From NCBI GenBank assembly GCA_918244965.1, contig CAKJYC010000045.1, positions 1 through 34,552 of the forward strand: a stretch of 34,552 nucleotides of DNA, in the 5' to 3' direction. This document shows, in pieces, positions 6,919-13,511 of the stretch; position 1 is the first letter of the stretch; the number at the start of each line of letters is the position of its first letter. The position numbers and the translations under genes were made by a program. The stretch is from Clostridiales bacterium (GTDB lineage Bacteria > Bacillota > Clostridia > Christensenellales > CAG-138). Below the pieces are notes generated by a model. That model did no database searches and was not told the DNA's origin. It was given only the letters and a program-made list of their open reading frames with translations.

Positions 6919-7806
6919 TCAGGTTCCGAACAGGGACAGAAAGTCCATGCTGCTGTAGGAGATGCTGTCGTCCTCGATCAGGTTGTCCGGCGCGGTGAAC
7001 GGCTCGATGAAGTTGAACCGGGAATAGCGGATCGTGACCGTCATCTCATCGAATTCGATCGCCGTGCCGCCGCTCTGCAGCATGGGACCAAGCAGCTGTT
7101 CAAACAGCGCGGCTGCAAAGTCCTTGCCGTCGATCTCCAGCACCACCGGATAGCCGTTTTCGTCGATCGCAGCCTTCACGCCGATCTCCGGCAGCTTATC
7201 CCAGATCTCGTCGCGCAGCGTGATCAGCGGCACGCCGTCCGTGCCGTTCAGGTATTCCTTCAAAAGGCCCTTCATGCTTTCGCTGTCGAACATGCCTTCA
7301 TAGACTGTCGTCTGCACGCCGTCGACCGTCTCCGTGCCGGTCTTTTTGAAGCGGTCGCCGTGCTCGAAAAAGATCTTGATCTCATCCGAAAGATCCCAGC
7401 GCTCCTGAATGACCGCTTCGAGCGTCGGGATCAGCACCCACGATTCGCCGTCGCGCGAAAACGCGCCCTTGCGCGCGTCGCCGTCCTGAAAAACGCGAAG
7501 CTCCATGATCGTCGTCGGCTGCGCCATCGGTTCGCCGTCGTATTCGTATGTCATGTACTCGCCGATCTGCATGGTCCTTGTGGGCTTGTGCATGTCGGTG
7601 ACGACCTGCATGGCAAACAGGATGCTGTGCGTCTCGCCGTCCTGCTGCATCCGGATGCTGACACGCTCCTCCATCTCCATGCGCATGCTCTCGGCCTCGT
7701 TCAGATTCGTATACGCCTCCGAGAGCGCTTTTTTCGGGCTTTCCTTGCAGCCCGCGACCGACAGCATCAGCAGAGCGGCAAGCAAAATTGTAAGGATTCG
7801 TTTCAT
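6919..7806 (-). CDS. Lipoprotein, DUF6612-like
   Basis: A secreted lipoprotein of 295 residues. The N-terminus MKRILTILLAALLMLSVAGC is a lipoprotein signal with lipobox SVAGC, so Cys20 should be lipidated and the protein held on the outer face of the membrane. The body is rich in beta-strand-like alternation (for example MRMEMEERVSIRM and GEYMTYEYDGE) and resembles clostridial DUF6612/LppX-LolA-like lipoproteins that may bind a hydrophobic ligand; this is inferred from memory. The start at 7806 is fixed by the signal peptide and by AAAGGAG at 7815-7821; an upstream in-frame ATG would extend into hairpin array B. The gene lies between two direct copies of a repeat module, with array B directly ahead of its ribosome binding site and array A ahead of its terminator. 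No partner gene is adjacent. Confidence 0.82.
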   Translation of the reverse strand: MKRILTILLAALLMLSVAGCKESPKKALSEAYTNLNEAESMRMEMEERVSIRMQQDGETHSILFAMQVVTDMHKPTRTMQIGEYMTYEYDGEPMAQPTTIMELRVFQDGDARKGAFSRDGESWVLIPTLEAVIQERWDLSDEIKIFFEHGDRFKKTGTETVDGVQTTVYEGMFDSESMKGLLKEYLNGTDGVPLITLRDEIWDKLPEIGVKAAIDENGYPVVLEIDGKDFAAALFEQLLGPMLQSGGTAIEFDEMTVTIRYSRFNFIEPFTAPDNLIEDDSISYSSMDFLSLFGT

Positions 7807-7823
7807 AGATGTTTCTCCTTTCA

Positions 7824-7988
7824 TGTCCCAAAGGGACAATTCATGCGGCACAGCCGCAATTCACGGCGCCGCAGGCGTCAATTCATGCACCCCGGTGCAA
7901 TTCATGCGCGAAGCGCAATCCACGGCGATGCCAATTCATGACCGCAGGTCAATTCATGCACCCCGGTGCAATTCATGCGCGCAGCGCA
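7824..7988. repeat. Mini-hairpin array B (9 units)
   Basis: Nine hairpins in a row, spacer ATTCA, ATTCAC, ATCCAC or AATTCA: TGTCCC-AAA-GGGACA (7824), TGCGGC-ACA-GCCGCA (7844), GGCGCC-GCA-GGCGTC (7865, one G-T pair), TGCACC-CC-GGTGCA (7886), TGCGC-GAA-GCGCA (7905), GGC-GAT-GCC (7924), TGACC-GCA-GGTCA (7939), TGCACC-CC-GGTGCA (7957) and TGCGC-GCA-GCGCA (7976). Unit length plus spacer is 15-21 bases. Units 5-9 correspond to array A plus one extra unit (TGCACC). On the minus strand the array sits directly upstream of the lipoprotein ribosome binding site and so is probably in its leader. Confidence 0.9.
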
Positions 7989-8150
7989 ATTCACTTTATC
8001 CGCGAAAAGCTGACGCTTTTCTGCGTGTCCACCTCATCCACCGCAAGCGGAACTCCACTCCGCTTCGCTTCGTTACAGCGGTGCCGTTGCACGCTCTCCG
8101 CGCATCGCCATGTCCCCCTTCCCCTCGAAGGGGAATGCTTTTGGCACGCG
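7989..8150. repeat. Dispersed hairpin-chain module, copy 2
   Basis: Nearly identical to 6682-6843 and joined to array B in the same way as copy 1 is joined to array A. It contains the same three internal hairpins. Differences seen by eye are two in the first dozen bases, G to A in the TTACAGCGG stretch, G to T after the AGGGGAA arm, and G to C before ACGCG. Confidence 0.85.
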
Positions 8151-8163
8151 ACATTCTTACCAA

Positions 8164-8238
8164 CAAACCCGTAGGGGCGGATCTCATCCGCCCGCCGCAA
8201 CAGCGGAACGGGAAGATACGATCTTCCCCTACGGTTTG
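8164..8238. repeat. Cloverleaf-forming palindromic element
   Basis: The outer stem CAAAC(C)CGTAG (8164-8174) pairs with CTACGGTTTG (8229-8238), with one bulge. Inside are three complete hairpins: GGGCGGAT-CTC-ATCCGCCC (8175-8193), CCGC-AACA-GCGG (8195-8206) and GGGAAGAT-ACG-ATCTTCCC (8210-8228). Nearly every base is paired in a four-way junction. It lies 3' of the giant membrane-protein gene on the minus strand. A relative of the third arm (AACGGGAAGG...) occurs near 12354-12376. The 'GTAGGGGCGGAT' type of sequence is, from memory, common between genes of clostridial metagenomes. Confidence 0.75.
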
Positions 8239-8269
8239 CATGGCGTGCAGGGGAGACGGACGCGCCCCC

Positions 8270-11200
8270 TTATCCCTTTGGGGCGTTGTCGAAATAATCC
8301 GTAAGCGCCACGCCGTCGACCGTGTAGGGCGCCGTGCCGTCAAGATACACCGTGATCCTGCGGTCGTCCTCGGTCAGGAAAACGATCCGGTCCATGGATT
8401 CGTGCCATTCCCGCAGATGCATGTATACGCCCGGTTCGAGCGTTGCGGGCTTGTCGTCGATCTCGCACGGCAGCGCGCGAACAAGGTGTAAAAGCGTGCC
8501 GTCCTTGATGTTGTCCTCCCGCTTGCCGAACATGATCCTTTCGATCAACGCGCTCGCCTGCAGCCATTCGTCCGCGGGCTCGAGCGCTTCGCCTTTGACC
8601 TCGCAATAGCCGTACTTTGCGCCGAGCAGGTCTGTCGGCGTGCCGAGCATCAGCTCCTGCTGTTCGCTGTCATTGAGGAAGCAGTAACCCTCGACCGTAT
8701 GTCCGCAGACGAGCTCGCCGTTTTCGACGTGCAGCTCATAGGTCTTTTCCGTTCCGTCCGCGCGCGTGGTCGACAGCAGCAGGTTGCCGTGTCCGTCGTT
8801 CGGATCGAGATCGATATAAATGCCGCTGTCCATGACAAGCTTTTCATTTATCTTCCATTCGCAGGCGCCGATCTGTACCGTCAACTCGGATTCGCCTTCT
8901 TCCCCGGTAACAACACTGACGGGCGTGTATCCGTAGACCGATACGCGTACCGGTTTTCCGTCGCCGTTCAGATCGACAATATCCAGATAATGCACCCTGC
9001 CTTCGCCGGCGAAGATGTATTTGTCCTGTTTCATCGGCAGTTCCTCTGCTTCGATTATCGGGCACTTATAATAGGTCTTCCATCCTCCCTTGCCCTTGCC
9101 GACATTCCGTTCCATATAGACCGGCTCCTTACCGTCCAGGACCAGGTCCAGCAGTTGCTCTTCATCTCCGTCTGTGAAGGTGAACCGGTACCACGGATCA
9201 TCCGTTTTATTCCGTTCCCCTTCCTCCACCGTATAGGAATACTTGTCAGAAAAGACCCCGTCCTTCAGGAAGGACGCCATACGTTCGCCTGTGGCTGCGT
9301 CTTTATAAAAGCCGATCTCCAGCAGCCCGTCCACGCCCTCTTCGGGATTCATCGCGCACCAAAGCCCTTCGAGCATGTCCTCCGGCTCCTTCTTCTCGTG
9401 AAAATGCAGGTTCCACTGCGGGTCAGCCGTGCCCCAGTATTCCACGTCCTTGCCCGTTGCGGCGTCCGTCAGCACGAGCATGCCGTCGTCGACCGTGATT
9501 GCGTACTCCTTCACGAGCTGCGTCCCGTCGTTCTGCGGTACGGTATGTGAGATCGAAAGCTTGCCGTTCGAGCGTTCAAACTGCAGATATCCGTATTCCA
9601 TATTGAACGTGTTGCAATAAACTTCCGTGCCGTTGCGGTATACCGTGAACGTGACCGTAAAGAGTCCGGAGGTTGGGCCATAGCTCAATTCGCAGGTTTC
9701 AAGCTGCCCGTCGCCGTCGACGTCGCAGACCTCCTTGTTGACGATGTCGTTTTCGCTCACCTGGATCAAAAGCCAGATCAGGTTGTCGGTATACGCTTTG
9801 TCGATCTCGTACCAATAGCTGGACAGCGGATTGCGGAACGGAACGATCACGACGTCGATATCGTTATCCTCAATTTCGTAGGTGTTCAGGATCAGGCGCA
9901 TCTCCTCGATCGTTGTGCCCTTCATGCGGCTGAGTTCGGCTTCCGTCCGATTGTCCGACCCGGAAAGCAGCGCGCAGCAATAGCCGTCGCTGCTCATCTG
10001 CCACACATAGACCGCCAACCCGTCTTCCGTATCGAGGTCAAAGTATGCGGGGTACTGCTTTTCCAATCGCTTGTATTCCTGCTGCTGCGCATCGACGGCG
10101 CTGCCCGGCGTCTGCGCGTCCGGGATCACCGCGTCCGGCGTGCGCGCGTAGGTGTATCGCGTCCTGTCGTTGATGTAGAGAAGGATCGTGTCGCTCTCCC
10201 GATCATACTGCATCGAATAGCCGTCGCCGAAGTCGATCTCGACGTCGCGCTCGGAGGCAAGGCGGTATTTCGAAGCATTATGCAGCGCGTTTCCCGTCTT
10301 CGGATCGTAGCAGTCCGTCAGCGTCACCCGTCCGTCTTTGCCGAACACGAGCCAGCTTTGCCATTCCGTCCAGCTCTCGTCCGCATCCGGAAGCCCGGCA
10401 GGGTCCGTCCAGACCTTGCCGTCATCGTCGGCGATCTCCTGCCTGATCCGCGTCCACTTGCCGACCAGCGAGGTCGGGATCACGACGTCCGGCGTGCGGG
10501 AGAAGATCAGCGAGACATGAACGCTGTCATCGTAGTCATGCCCTATGGTCAGCGTGTCCGTCTCCGGATCGTAGCGGATCTCCATTGCCTCGCCCTTTTC
10601 GTCGACGGCGGTGATGATCGTTCCGTTCACGCGATAGATGCCGTCCTGCCGGAGGCTGTCGCTGCCGTCCATCACGCCCGTCAGCATCATCTTGCCGGAA
10701 TCGTGGCCGTGCGTCGGGCCGCCGTCGTCGGTGAACTCCAGCCAAACGCCGAGTCCCGCGCTGTCCATAAAGCTCATGCCGAGCAGGCTCGGATCGACGC
10801 TTGTGCCGTTCATTCCGACGGCGGTCATCGTCCACTTGCCGACCGGGTCGACCGGTACGCGCGTAAAGCGCAGGGTCTCGCCGTTCTGCGTGACGGAAAG
10901 CGTGTCGTCGGACGCTTCATACCGGGCCGTGAATTCGATCAGGCCGCCCGTAAAGGTCAGCACGCTGTCCTCGACCGTGTAGGTCAGCGTCGTTTCGGAC
11001 GGCGCAAGCATGCTCGACGTAAACCGGTAGATCGCCGTTCCGTCGCCCTTGACCGTGAGCCGCTGCGTAAGCGCAACGTCGGTTTCGGGATAAACGTACG
11101 CCCACTCGCCGCGCGCGTTCTCCCTTGCGGGATCCGTTTTCTGCACGCGCATCAGCACGAATCCGAGCTTGATGTCCGCGTCGCCGGGCTTCAGATTCTT

Positions 11201-11752
11201 CGCGTTCAGCGTGTCGGTTTCGGGATCGTAAAAGAGGTCCAAAGAGGGATATCCCTCGCTGCCGAACAGTCTGCCGACGGTCAGCGGCGTGCCGTCCGCC
11301 GTCTCGATGTGCACGCTGTCGCCCTCGATCACATAGCGGGCTTCGGCGCTGTCGGCATCGTCGCCGGCCACGAAAATCTGCACCGTGCCGTCCTCGCAAA
11401 AATCAAAGCGCACCTCTTCTGCGCCGAGCGTCTGCGCGCTGATAAGGACGCCCTGATAGTCGATCTGCGACATGCGCCATGTGTCGATCAGCGGCGCGCC
11501 GCCGATCATGCCCGGCGATGTCATTGCTCTGGGATCGCGCTGCCGCCGGAGGAACGCAACGAGCACGATCACGACGATGCAGGCGAACGCCGCGGCCGCC
11601 GTCGCCGCCCATCTGAGCGCGGTGCGGGCGTGGACGATCCGGCGCGGGTTGGCTCCGGCGCTTTGTGCCGCGCGCAAAAGCCCCGCCGGGAACGTTTCCG
11701 GCATTTCGGGAAACAGGTCCTTACGGAATCTTGAATTGAAGCGTTTCTTCAT
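8270..11752 (-). CDS. Giant membrane-tethered protein with repeated beta domains, sigma-linked
   Basis: The product is 1160 residues: a 45-residue cytoplasmic N-terminus, one membrane helix (about 45-68, WAATAAAAFACIVVIVLVAF), then a very large outside part. Four tandem units (about 90-540) each begin with a Trp (TWRM, GEWAYV, GKWTMT, GKWTRI); three carry YD-x-E-(T/S)-DT, and units 3 and 4 end in (F/Y)-x-RTPD, suggesting lipocalin-like beta-barrels. A further region (about 565-655, YFDLDTEDGLAVYVWQ to PFRNPLSSYWYEID) recalls a segment in clostridial BlaR1/M56-type proteins. Calcium-loop-like motifs DVDGDGQLE (677) and DLNGDGK (927) follow. The start at 11752 has AAAGGAG upstream and lies 32 bases inside the sigma gene, so it is translationally coupled and by position could be the anti-sigma factor. 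No canonical zinc anti-sigma motif is seen. Longer 5' extensions are sigma-gene shadow. Confidence 0.8.
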   Translation of the reverse strand: MKKRFNSRFRKDLFPEMPETFPAGLLRAAQSAGANPRRIVHARTALRWAATAAAAFACIVVIVLVAFLRRQRDPRAMTSPGMIGGAPLIDTWRMSQIDYQGVLISAQTLGAEEVRFDFCEDGTVQIFVAGDDADSAEARYVIEGDSVHIETADGTPLTVGRLFGSEGYPSLDLFYDPETDTLNAKNLKPGDADIKLGFVLMRVQKTDPARENARGEWAYVYPETDVALTQRLTVKGDGTAIYRFTSSMLAPSETTLTYTVEDSVLTFTGGLIEFTARYEASDDTLSVTQNGETLRFTRVPVDPVGKWTMTAVGMNGTSVDPSLLGMSFMDSAGLGVWLEFTDDGGPTHGHDSGKMMLTGVMDGSDSLRQDGIYRVNGTIITAVDEKGEAMEIRYDPETDTLTIGHDYDDSVHVSLIFSRTPDVVIPTSLVGKWTRIRQEIADDDGKVWTDPAGLPDADESWTEWQSWLVFGKDGRVTLTDCYDPKTGNALHNASKYRLASERDVEIDFGDGYSMQYDRESDTILLYINDRTRYTYARTPDAVIPDAQTPGSAVDAQQQEYKRLEKQYPAYFDLDTEDGLAVYVWQMSSDGYCCALLSGSDNRTEAELSRMKGTTIEEMRLILNTYEIEDNDIDVVIVPFRNPLSSYWYEIDKAYTDNLIWLLIQVSENDIVNKEVCDVDGDGQLETCELSYGPTSGLFTVTFTVYRNGTEVYCNTFNMEYGYLQFERSNGKLSISHTVPQNDGTQLVKEYAITVDDGMLVLTDAATGKDVEYWGTADPQWNLHFHEKKEPEDMLEGLWCAMNPEEGVDGLLEIGFYKDAATGERMASFLKDGVFSDKYSYTVEEGERNKTDDPWYRFTFTDGDEEQLLDLVLDGKEPVYMERNVGKGKGGWKTYYKCPIIEAEELPMKQDKYIFAGEGRVHYLDIVDLNGDGKPVRVSVYGYTPVSVVTGEEGESELTVQIGACEWKINEKLVMDSGIYIDLDPNDGHGNLLLSTTRADGTEKTYELHVENGELVCGHTVEGYCFLNDSEQQELMLGTPTDLLGAKYGYCEVKGEALEPADEWLQASALIERIMFGKREDNIKDGTLLHLVRALPCEIDDKPATLEPGVYMHLREWHESMDRIVFLTEDDRRITVYLDGTAPYTVDGVALTDYFDNAPKG

Positions 11753-12239
11753 CGTGCTGCGTCTCCTTTCCCGAAAGCTGTGCGCGAAGCGATTCCCTTG
11801 CGCGGGATAACCGGCTGCGGATCGCGCCGTCCGTGACCTCGCAGATCTTTGCAATTTCCTTGCTGGAATATCCTTCGTAATAGTAGAGCGTGATCGCCAG
11901 CCGTTCGTCGGGCGAAAGCGTGTCGAACGCGCGGTTCAGGTCGAGGTCCGGGACCTCCATCTCATAGCCCATCGGCTCGCACGCTTCGAGGCTGACCGTG
12001 CGGCGCGCAGCGCGTGAATAGTTCATGCACTCGTTTTTCAGAATGCGGATCAGCCACGTCCGGAAATACCTCCGCTCCTTCAGCGTGTCCAGATTGGTGT
12101 ACGCTTTCAGGACCGCGTTTTGCGCGGCGTCCTCGCAGTCCGTCCGGTTCCGGAGGATCGCAAACGCCACGCGGAACATGGTCGGCGCCATCGCCTCGAT
12201 CTCGCGGGCAAACCATGTGTCCTCGCTCCTGCTTCTCAA
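11721..12239 (-). CDS. ECF-type RNA polymerase sigma factor
   Basis: An extracytoplasmic-function sigma factor of 172 residues, the usual length. Region 2 runs from MFRVAFAILRNRTDCEDAAQ to TWLIRILKNECMNYSR, and region 4 is LSPDERLAITLYYYEGYSSKEIAKI followed by the helix-turn-helix DGAIRSRLSRARESLR. The start is taken as the TTG at 12239, because the run AAAGGGGGGAG ends six bases upstream and it gives the typical N-terminus LRSRSEDTWFAREIE; the open frame continues upstream to an ATG at 12383 through the promoter region, which is not plausible. It presumably directs transcription of its own operon through the ECF-like promoter at 12272-12303 and is controlled by the coupled membrane protein downstream. 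The signal is unknown. Confidence 0.92.
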   Translation of the reverse strand: MRSRSEDTWFAREIEAMAPTMFRVAFAILRNRTDCEDAAQNAVLKAYTNLDTLKERRYFRTWLIRILKNECMNYSRAARRTVSLEACEPMGYEMEVPDLDLNRAFDTLSPDERLAITLYYYEGYSSKEIAKICEVTDGAIRSRLSRARESLRAQLSGKETQHDEETLQFKIP

Positions 12240-12271
12240 AACGCGCTCCCCCCTTTCGTTTTGCCTCTGAC

Positions 12272-12303
12272 TGTTAGACACGCGAAGCTGCGGAAATGTT
12301 GCA
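12272..12303 (-). promoter_or_regulatory. ECF-type promoter of the sigma operon
   Basis: Minus strand: TGCAACATTTCC (-35 with the AAC core typical of ECF promoters), a short spacer, then CGTGTCTAACA (-10 of CGTC type). It lies 33 bases before the sigma start. The layout fits autoregulation by the ECF factor; a sigma-A promoter with consensus hexamers is not seen here. Confidence 0.65.
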
Positions 12304-12311
12304 GAAAATGT

Positions 12312-12330
12312 AAAAAAGGGCGTTTGGCCC
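12312..12330 (-). terminator. Terminator of the Big2-domain gene
   Basis: On the minus strand GGGC-CAAAC-GCCC is followed by six T (12312-12317). It separates the Big2-domain gene from the sigma promoter that begins nine bases later. The stem is short (4 bp), but the T-run is good. Confidence 0.65.
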
Positions 12331-12353
12331 CTACGGTATGTACAAAAATGCAG

Positions 12354-12406
12354 GGGAAGGTCATGCCTTCCCGTTCCGAACACAGAAAAACCGTCCCTCT
12401 GTGTTC
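12354..12406. other. Two intergenic hairpins after the Big2-domain gene
   Basis: GGGAAGG-TCATG-CCTTCCC (12354-12372) and a 9-bp perfect pair GAACACAGA (12378-12386) with TCTGTGTTC (12398-12406). The first resembles the third arm of the cloverleaf element at 8164-8238, but with a different stem end that is still paired. Neither has a T-run. Confidence 0.65.
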
Positions 12407-12415
12407 CGATCAGAT

Positions 12416-13042
12416 TCAGTTCCGCGTCAGGATCCGGCCCGGCGCGCCGTCCGTGTGCAGGCGCAGCGTGTCGGTGAGACGGTCGTACCAGACGGTCAGC
12501 GGCGCGCCCGCAAGGTCACCGGTCAGCTTGATCCAGCGGTACGGGTTCGTGTTCTCGCCGTCGGAGATCGCGCCGTAGAACAGCGTCAGCCGCGCCGTCC
12601 CGTCCGGCGTTTCGAGCGTGGCGGAAAGCGCCTGGTCGAGCGACAGGCGCACGTCGCCCGCTTCGGTTTGGAATGTGCCCGCAAGGATCGTTTCGTCGGT
12701 GACGGTCACGTCGATCACGGCGCGCAGGCCGTCGATCTCCGCCGCGATCTGGCACGTGCCGGGCGACACGCCGAGGATCATTTCGTTCTGCTCGTCGACC
12801 CACGCAACGATCTCGTCCGACGCGCTGACCTTGTATTTCAGGAGCTTTGCGCTCGCCGCTTCGGGCTCGATCGTGTGCGAGATGCGGCGTCCCTCGTCGC
12901 GCTTCAGCACCAGCGCCGTTTCGGAGAGCACGAGCGACGTCGCGGGCTTTGTTCGCATCAATAAGAACAGCCCGACCGCCTGCGCGGCCGCGACCGCAAT
13001 CGCCGCGATCAAAAGGATCCACCGTTTTCCGCTCCGTTTCAT
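12416..13042 (-). CDS. Membrane-anchored protein with bacterial Ig-like (Big2) domain
   Basis: The product is 208 residues. An N-terminal signal-anchor (about residues 7-29, WILLIAAIAVAAAQAVGLFLL) is followed by an outside part. Residues about 35-115 fit a Big2-type immunoglobulin-like domain: SLVLSETALVLKRDEG at the start and GVSPGTCQIAAEI near the end, as in 'GxGTATIT' Big2 signatures. The last 90 residues form a second beta-rich region containing WYDRLTDTLRLHTDG, which echoes the YD-x-x-(T/S)-DT motif repeated in the giant protein encoded downstream. The start at 13042 is fixed by the anchor helix and by GGGAGG upstream; the open frame extends into array C without meaning. It has a near-consensus promoter (13071-13099) and its own terminator, so it is transcribed separately from the sigma operon. 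Its role may be in envelope sensing or adhesion; this is inference. Confidence 0.8.
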   Translation of the reverse strand: MKRSGKRWILLIAAIAVAAAQAVGLFLLMRTKPATSLVLSETALVLKRDEGRRISHTIEPEAASAKLLKYKVSASDEIVAWVDEQNEMILGVSPGTCQIAAEIDGLRAVIDVTVTDETILAGTFQTEAGDVRLSLDQALSATLETPDGTARLTLFYGAISDGENTNPYRWIKLTGDLAGAPLTVWYDRLTDTLRLHTDGAPGRILTRN

Positions 13043-13070
13043 GCGCTTCCTCCCGCTTGTTGATGCCTTT

Positions 13071-13099
13071 ATTGTACCCAAGCGCGCCGCGGTTGTCAA
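13071..13099 (-). promoter_or_regulatory. Near-consensus sigma-A promoter of the Big2-domain gene
   Basis: Minus strand: TTGACA (13094-13099), exactly 17 bases, TACAAT (13071-13076). It lies 28 bases upstream of the start codon. The -35 hexamer is read through the spacer that borders hairpin array C (TGTCAATTCA on the plus strand), so the array abuts the promoter. Confidence 0.82.
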
Positions 13100-13103
13100 T
13101 TCA

Positions 13104-13207
13104 TGCGCGAAGCGCAATTCATGACCGCAGGTCAATTCATGCGGCACCGCCGCAATTCACGACGCAGAAGGCGTCAATTCATGTGGGAGGCCGATCCGTG
13201 GCCTCCC
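13104..13207. repeat. Mini-hairpin array C (5 units)
   Basis: The units are TGCGC-GAA-GCGCA (13104-13116), TGACC-GCA-GGTCA (13122-13134), TGCGGC-ACC-GCCGCA (13140-13154), GACGC-AGAAG-GCGTC (13161-13175) and GGGAGGCC-GATCCGT-GGCCTCCC (13185-13207). Spacers are ATTCA, ATTCAC and AATTCA. Units 3-4 match units 2-3 of array B in type and order, and the last unit has the stem found in the lysC leader (727-748). The orientation is the same as in arrays A and B, upstream of a minus-strand gene start. Confidence 0.88.
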
Positions 13208-13471
13208 GTCGAAAAATACAAAGTACGCCAAAACAAAAAACGTCGCCGCGAACGTAGCGACGTCCGCAAGACGACGCGCCGAAGGCGCGCTGCCCGCAAG
13301 CGATTGGTAGCGCAGCGGAGGCATGGCGATGCGCGGGTAGCGCGCAACGGCACTTATGTAACGAAGCGAAGCGGAGTGGGAGCGAGGGCGTTTACAACCG
13401 AGCAGCCGCAGCAAGCGGGATCGCTTGCGGAGAGGAGGAGCGACGGAACAAGGCGAGCGATGACTTTTTAC
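13208..13471. repeat. Rearranged repeat block between array C and tRNA-Thr
   Basis: This 264-base stretch has no credible gene. It contains an inverted, diverged copy of the dispersed module (13322-13379 against 6748-6805, about seven mismatches in 58), hairpins such as GCGCGCC-GAA-GGCGCGC (13275-13291), and a terminator-like copy at 13235-13262. An open frame across it and the tRNA is spurious. Confidence 0.7.
13235..13262 (-). terminator. Second terminator-like hairpin downstream of tRNA-Thr
   Basis: On the minus strand CGTCGC ... GCGACG is followed by six T (13235-13240). The surrounding sequence is similar to the tRNA terminator at 13472-13509 (both share AAAAAA, CGCGAAC, GCGA and GTCCGC on the plus strand), so one looks like a duplicated copy of the other. 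Confidence 0.6.
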
Positions 13472-13509
13472 AAAAAAGTCGTCGCGAACTTGGCGAAGTC
13501 CGCGACGAC
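13472..13509 (-). terminator. Terminator of tRNA-Thr
   Basis: On the minus strand GTCGTCGCG (13501-13509) pairs with CGCGACGAC (13478-13486) and six T follow (13472-13477). It begins two bases after the encoded CCA end of the tRNA. Confidence 0.85.
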
Positions 13510-13511
13510 GA

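Noticed and set aside
7824..7988. CRISPR array
   Set aside because: The constant part is only about 5-6 bases, the variable parts are short self-complementary hairpins rather than 30-base spacers, and no cas genes are present.
6617..8150. Integron cassette with attC sites
   Set aside because: Structured repeats flank a gene, but there is no attC-like core (GTTRRRY) and no integrase in the window; kept only as an analogy.
7505..8491. Plus-strand open frame through array B, the module and the end of the giant gene
   Set aside because: Its peptide is made of repeated translations of the hairpin spacers; no ribosome binding site and no protein family.
12240..12383. N-terminal extension of the sigma factor to ATG 12383
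   Set aside because: It would run through the terminator and the ECF-type promoter; the TTG at 12239 has a proper ribosome binding site and gives the usual length.
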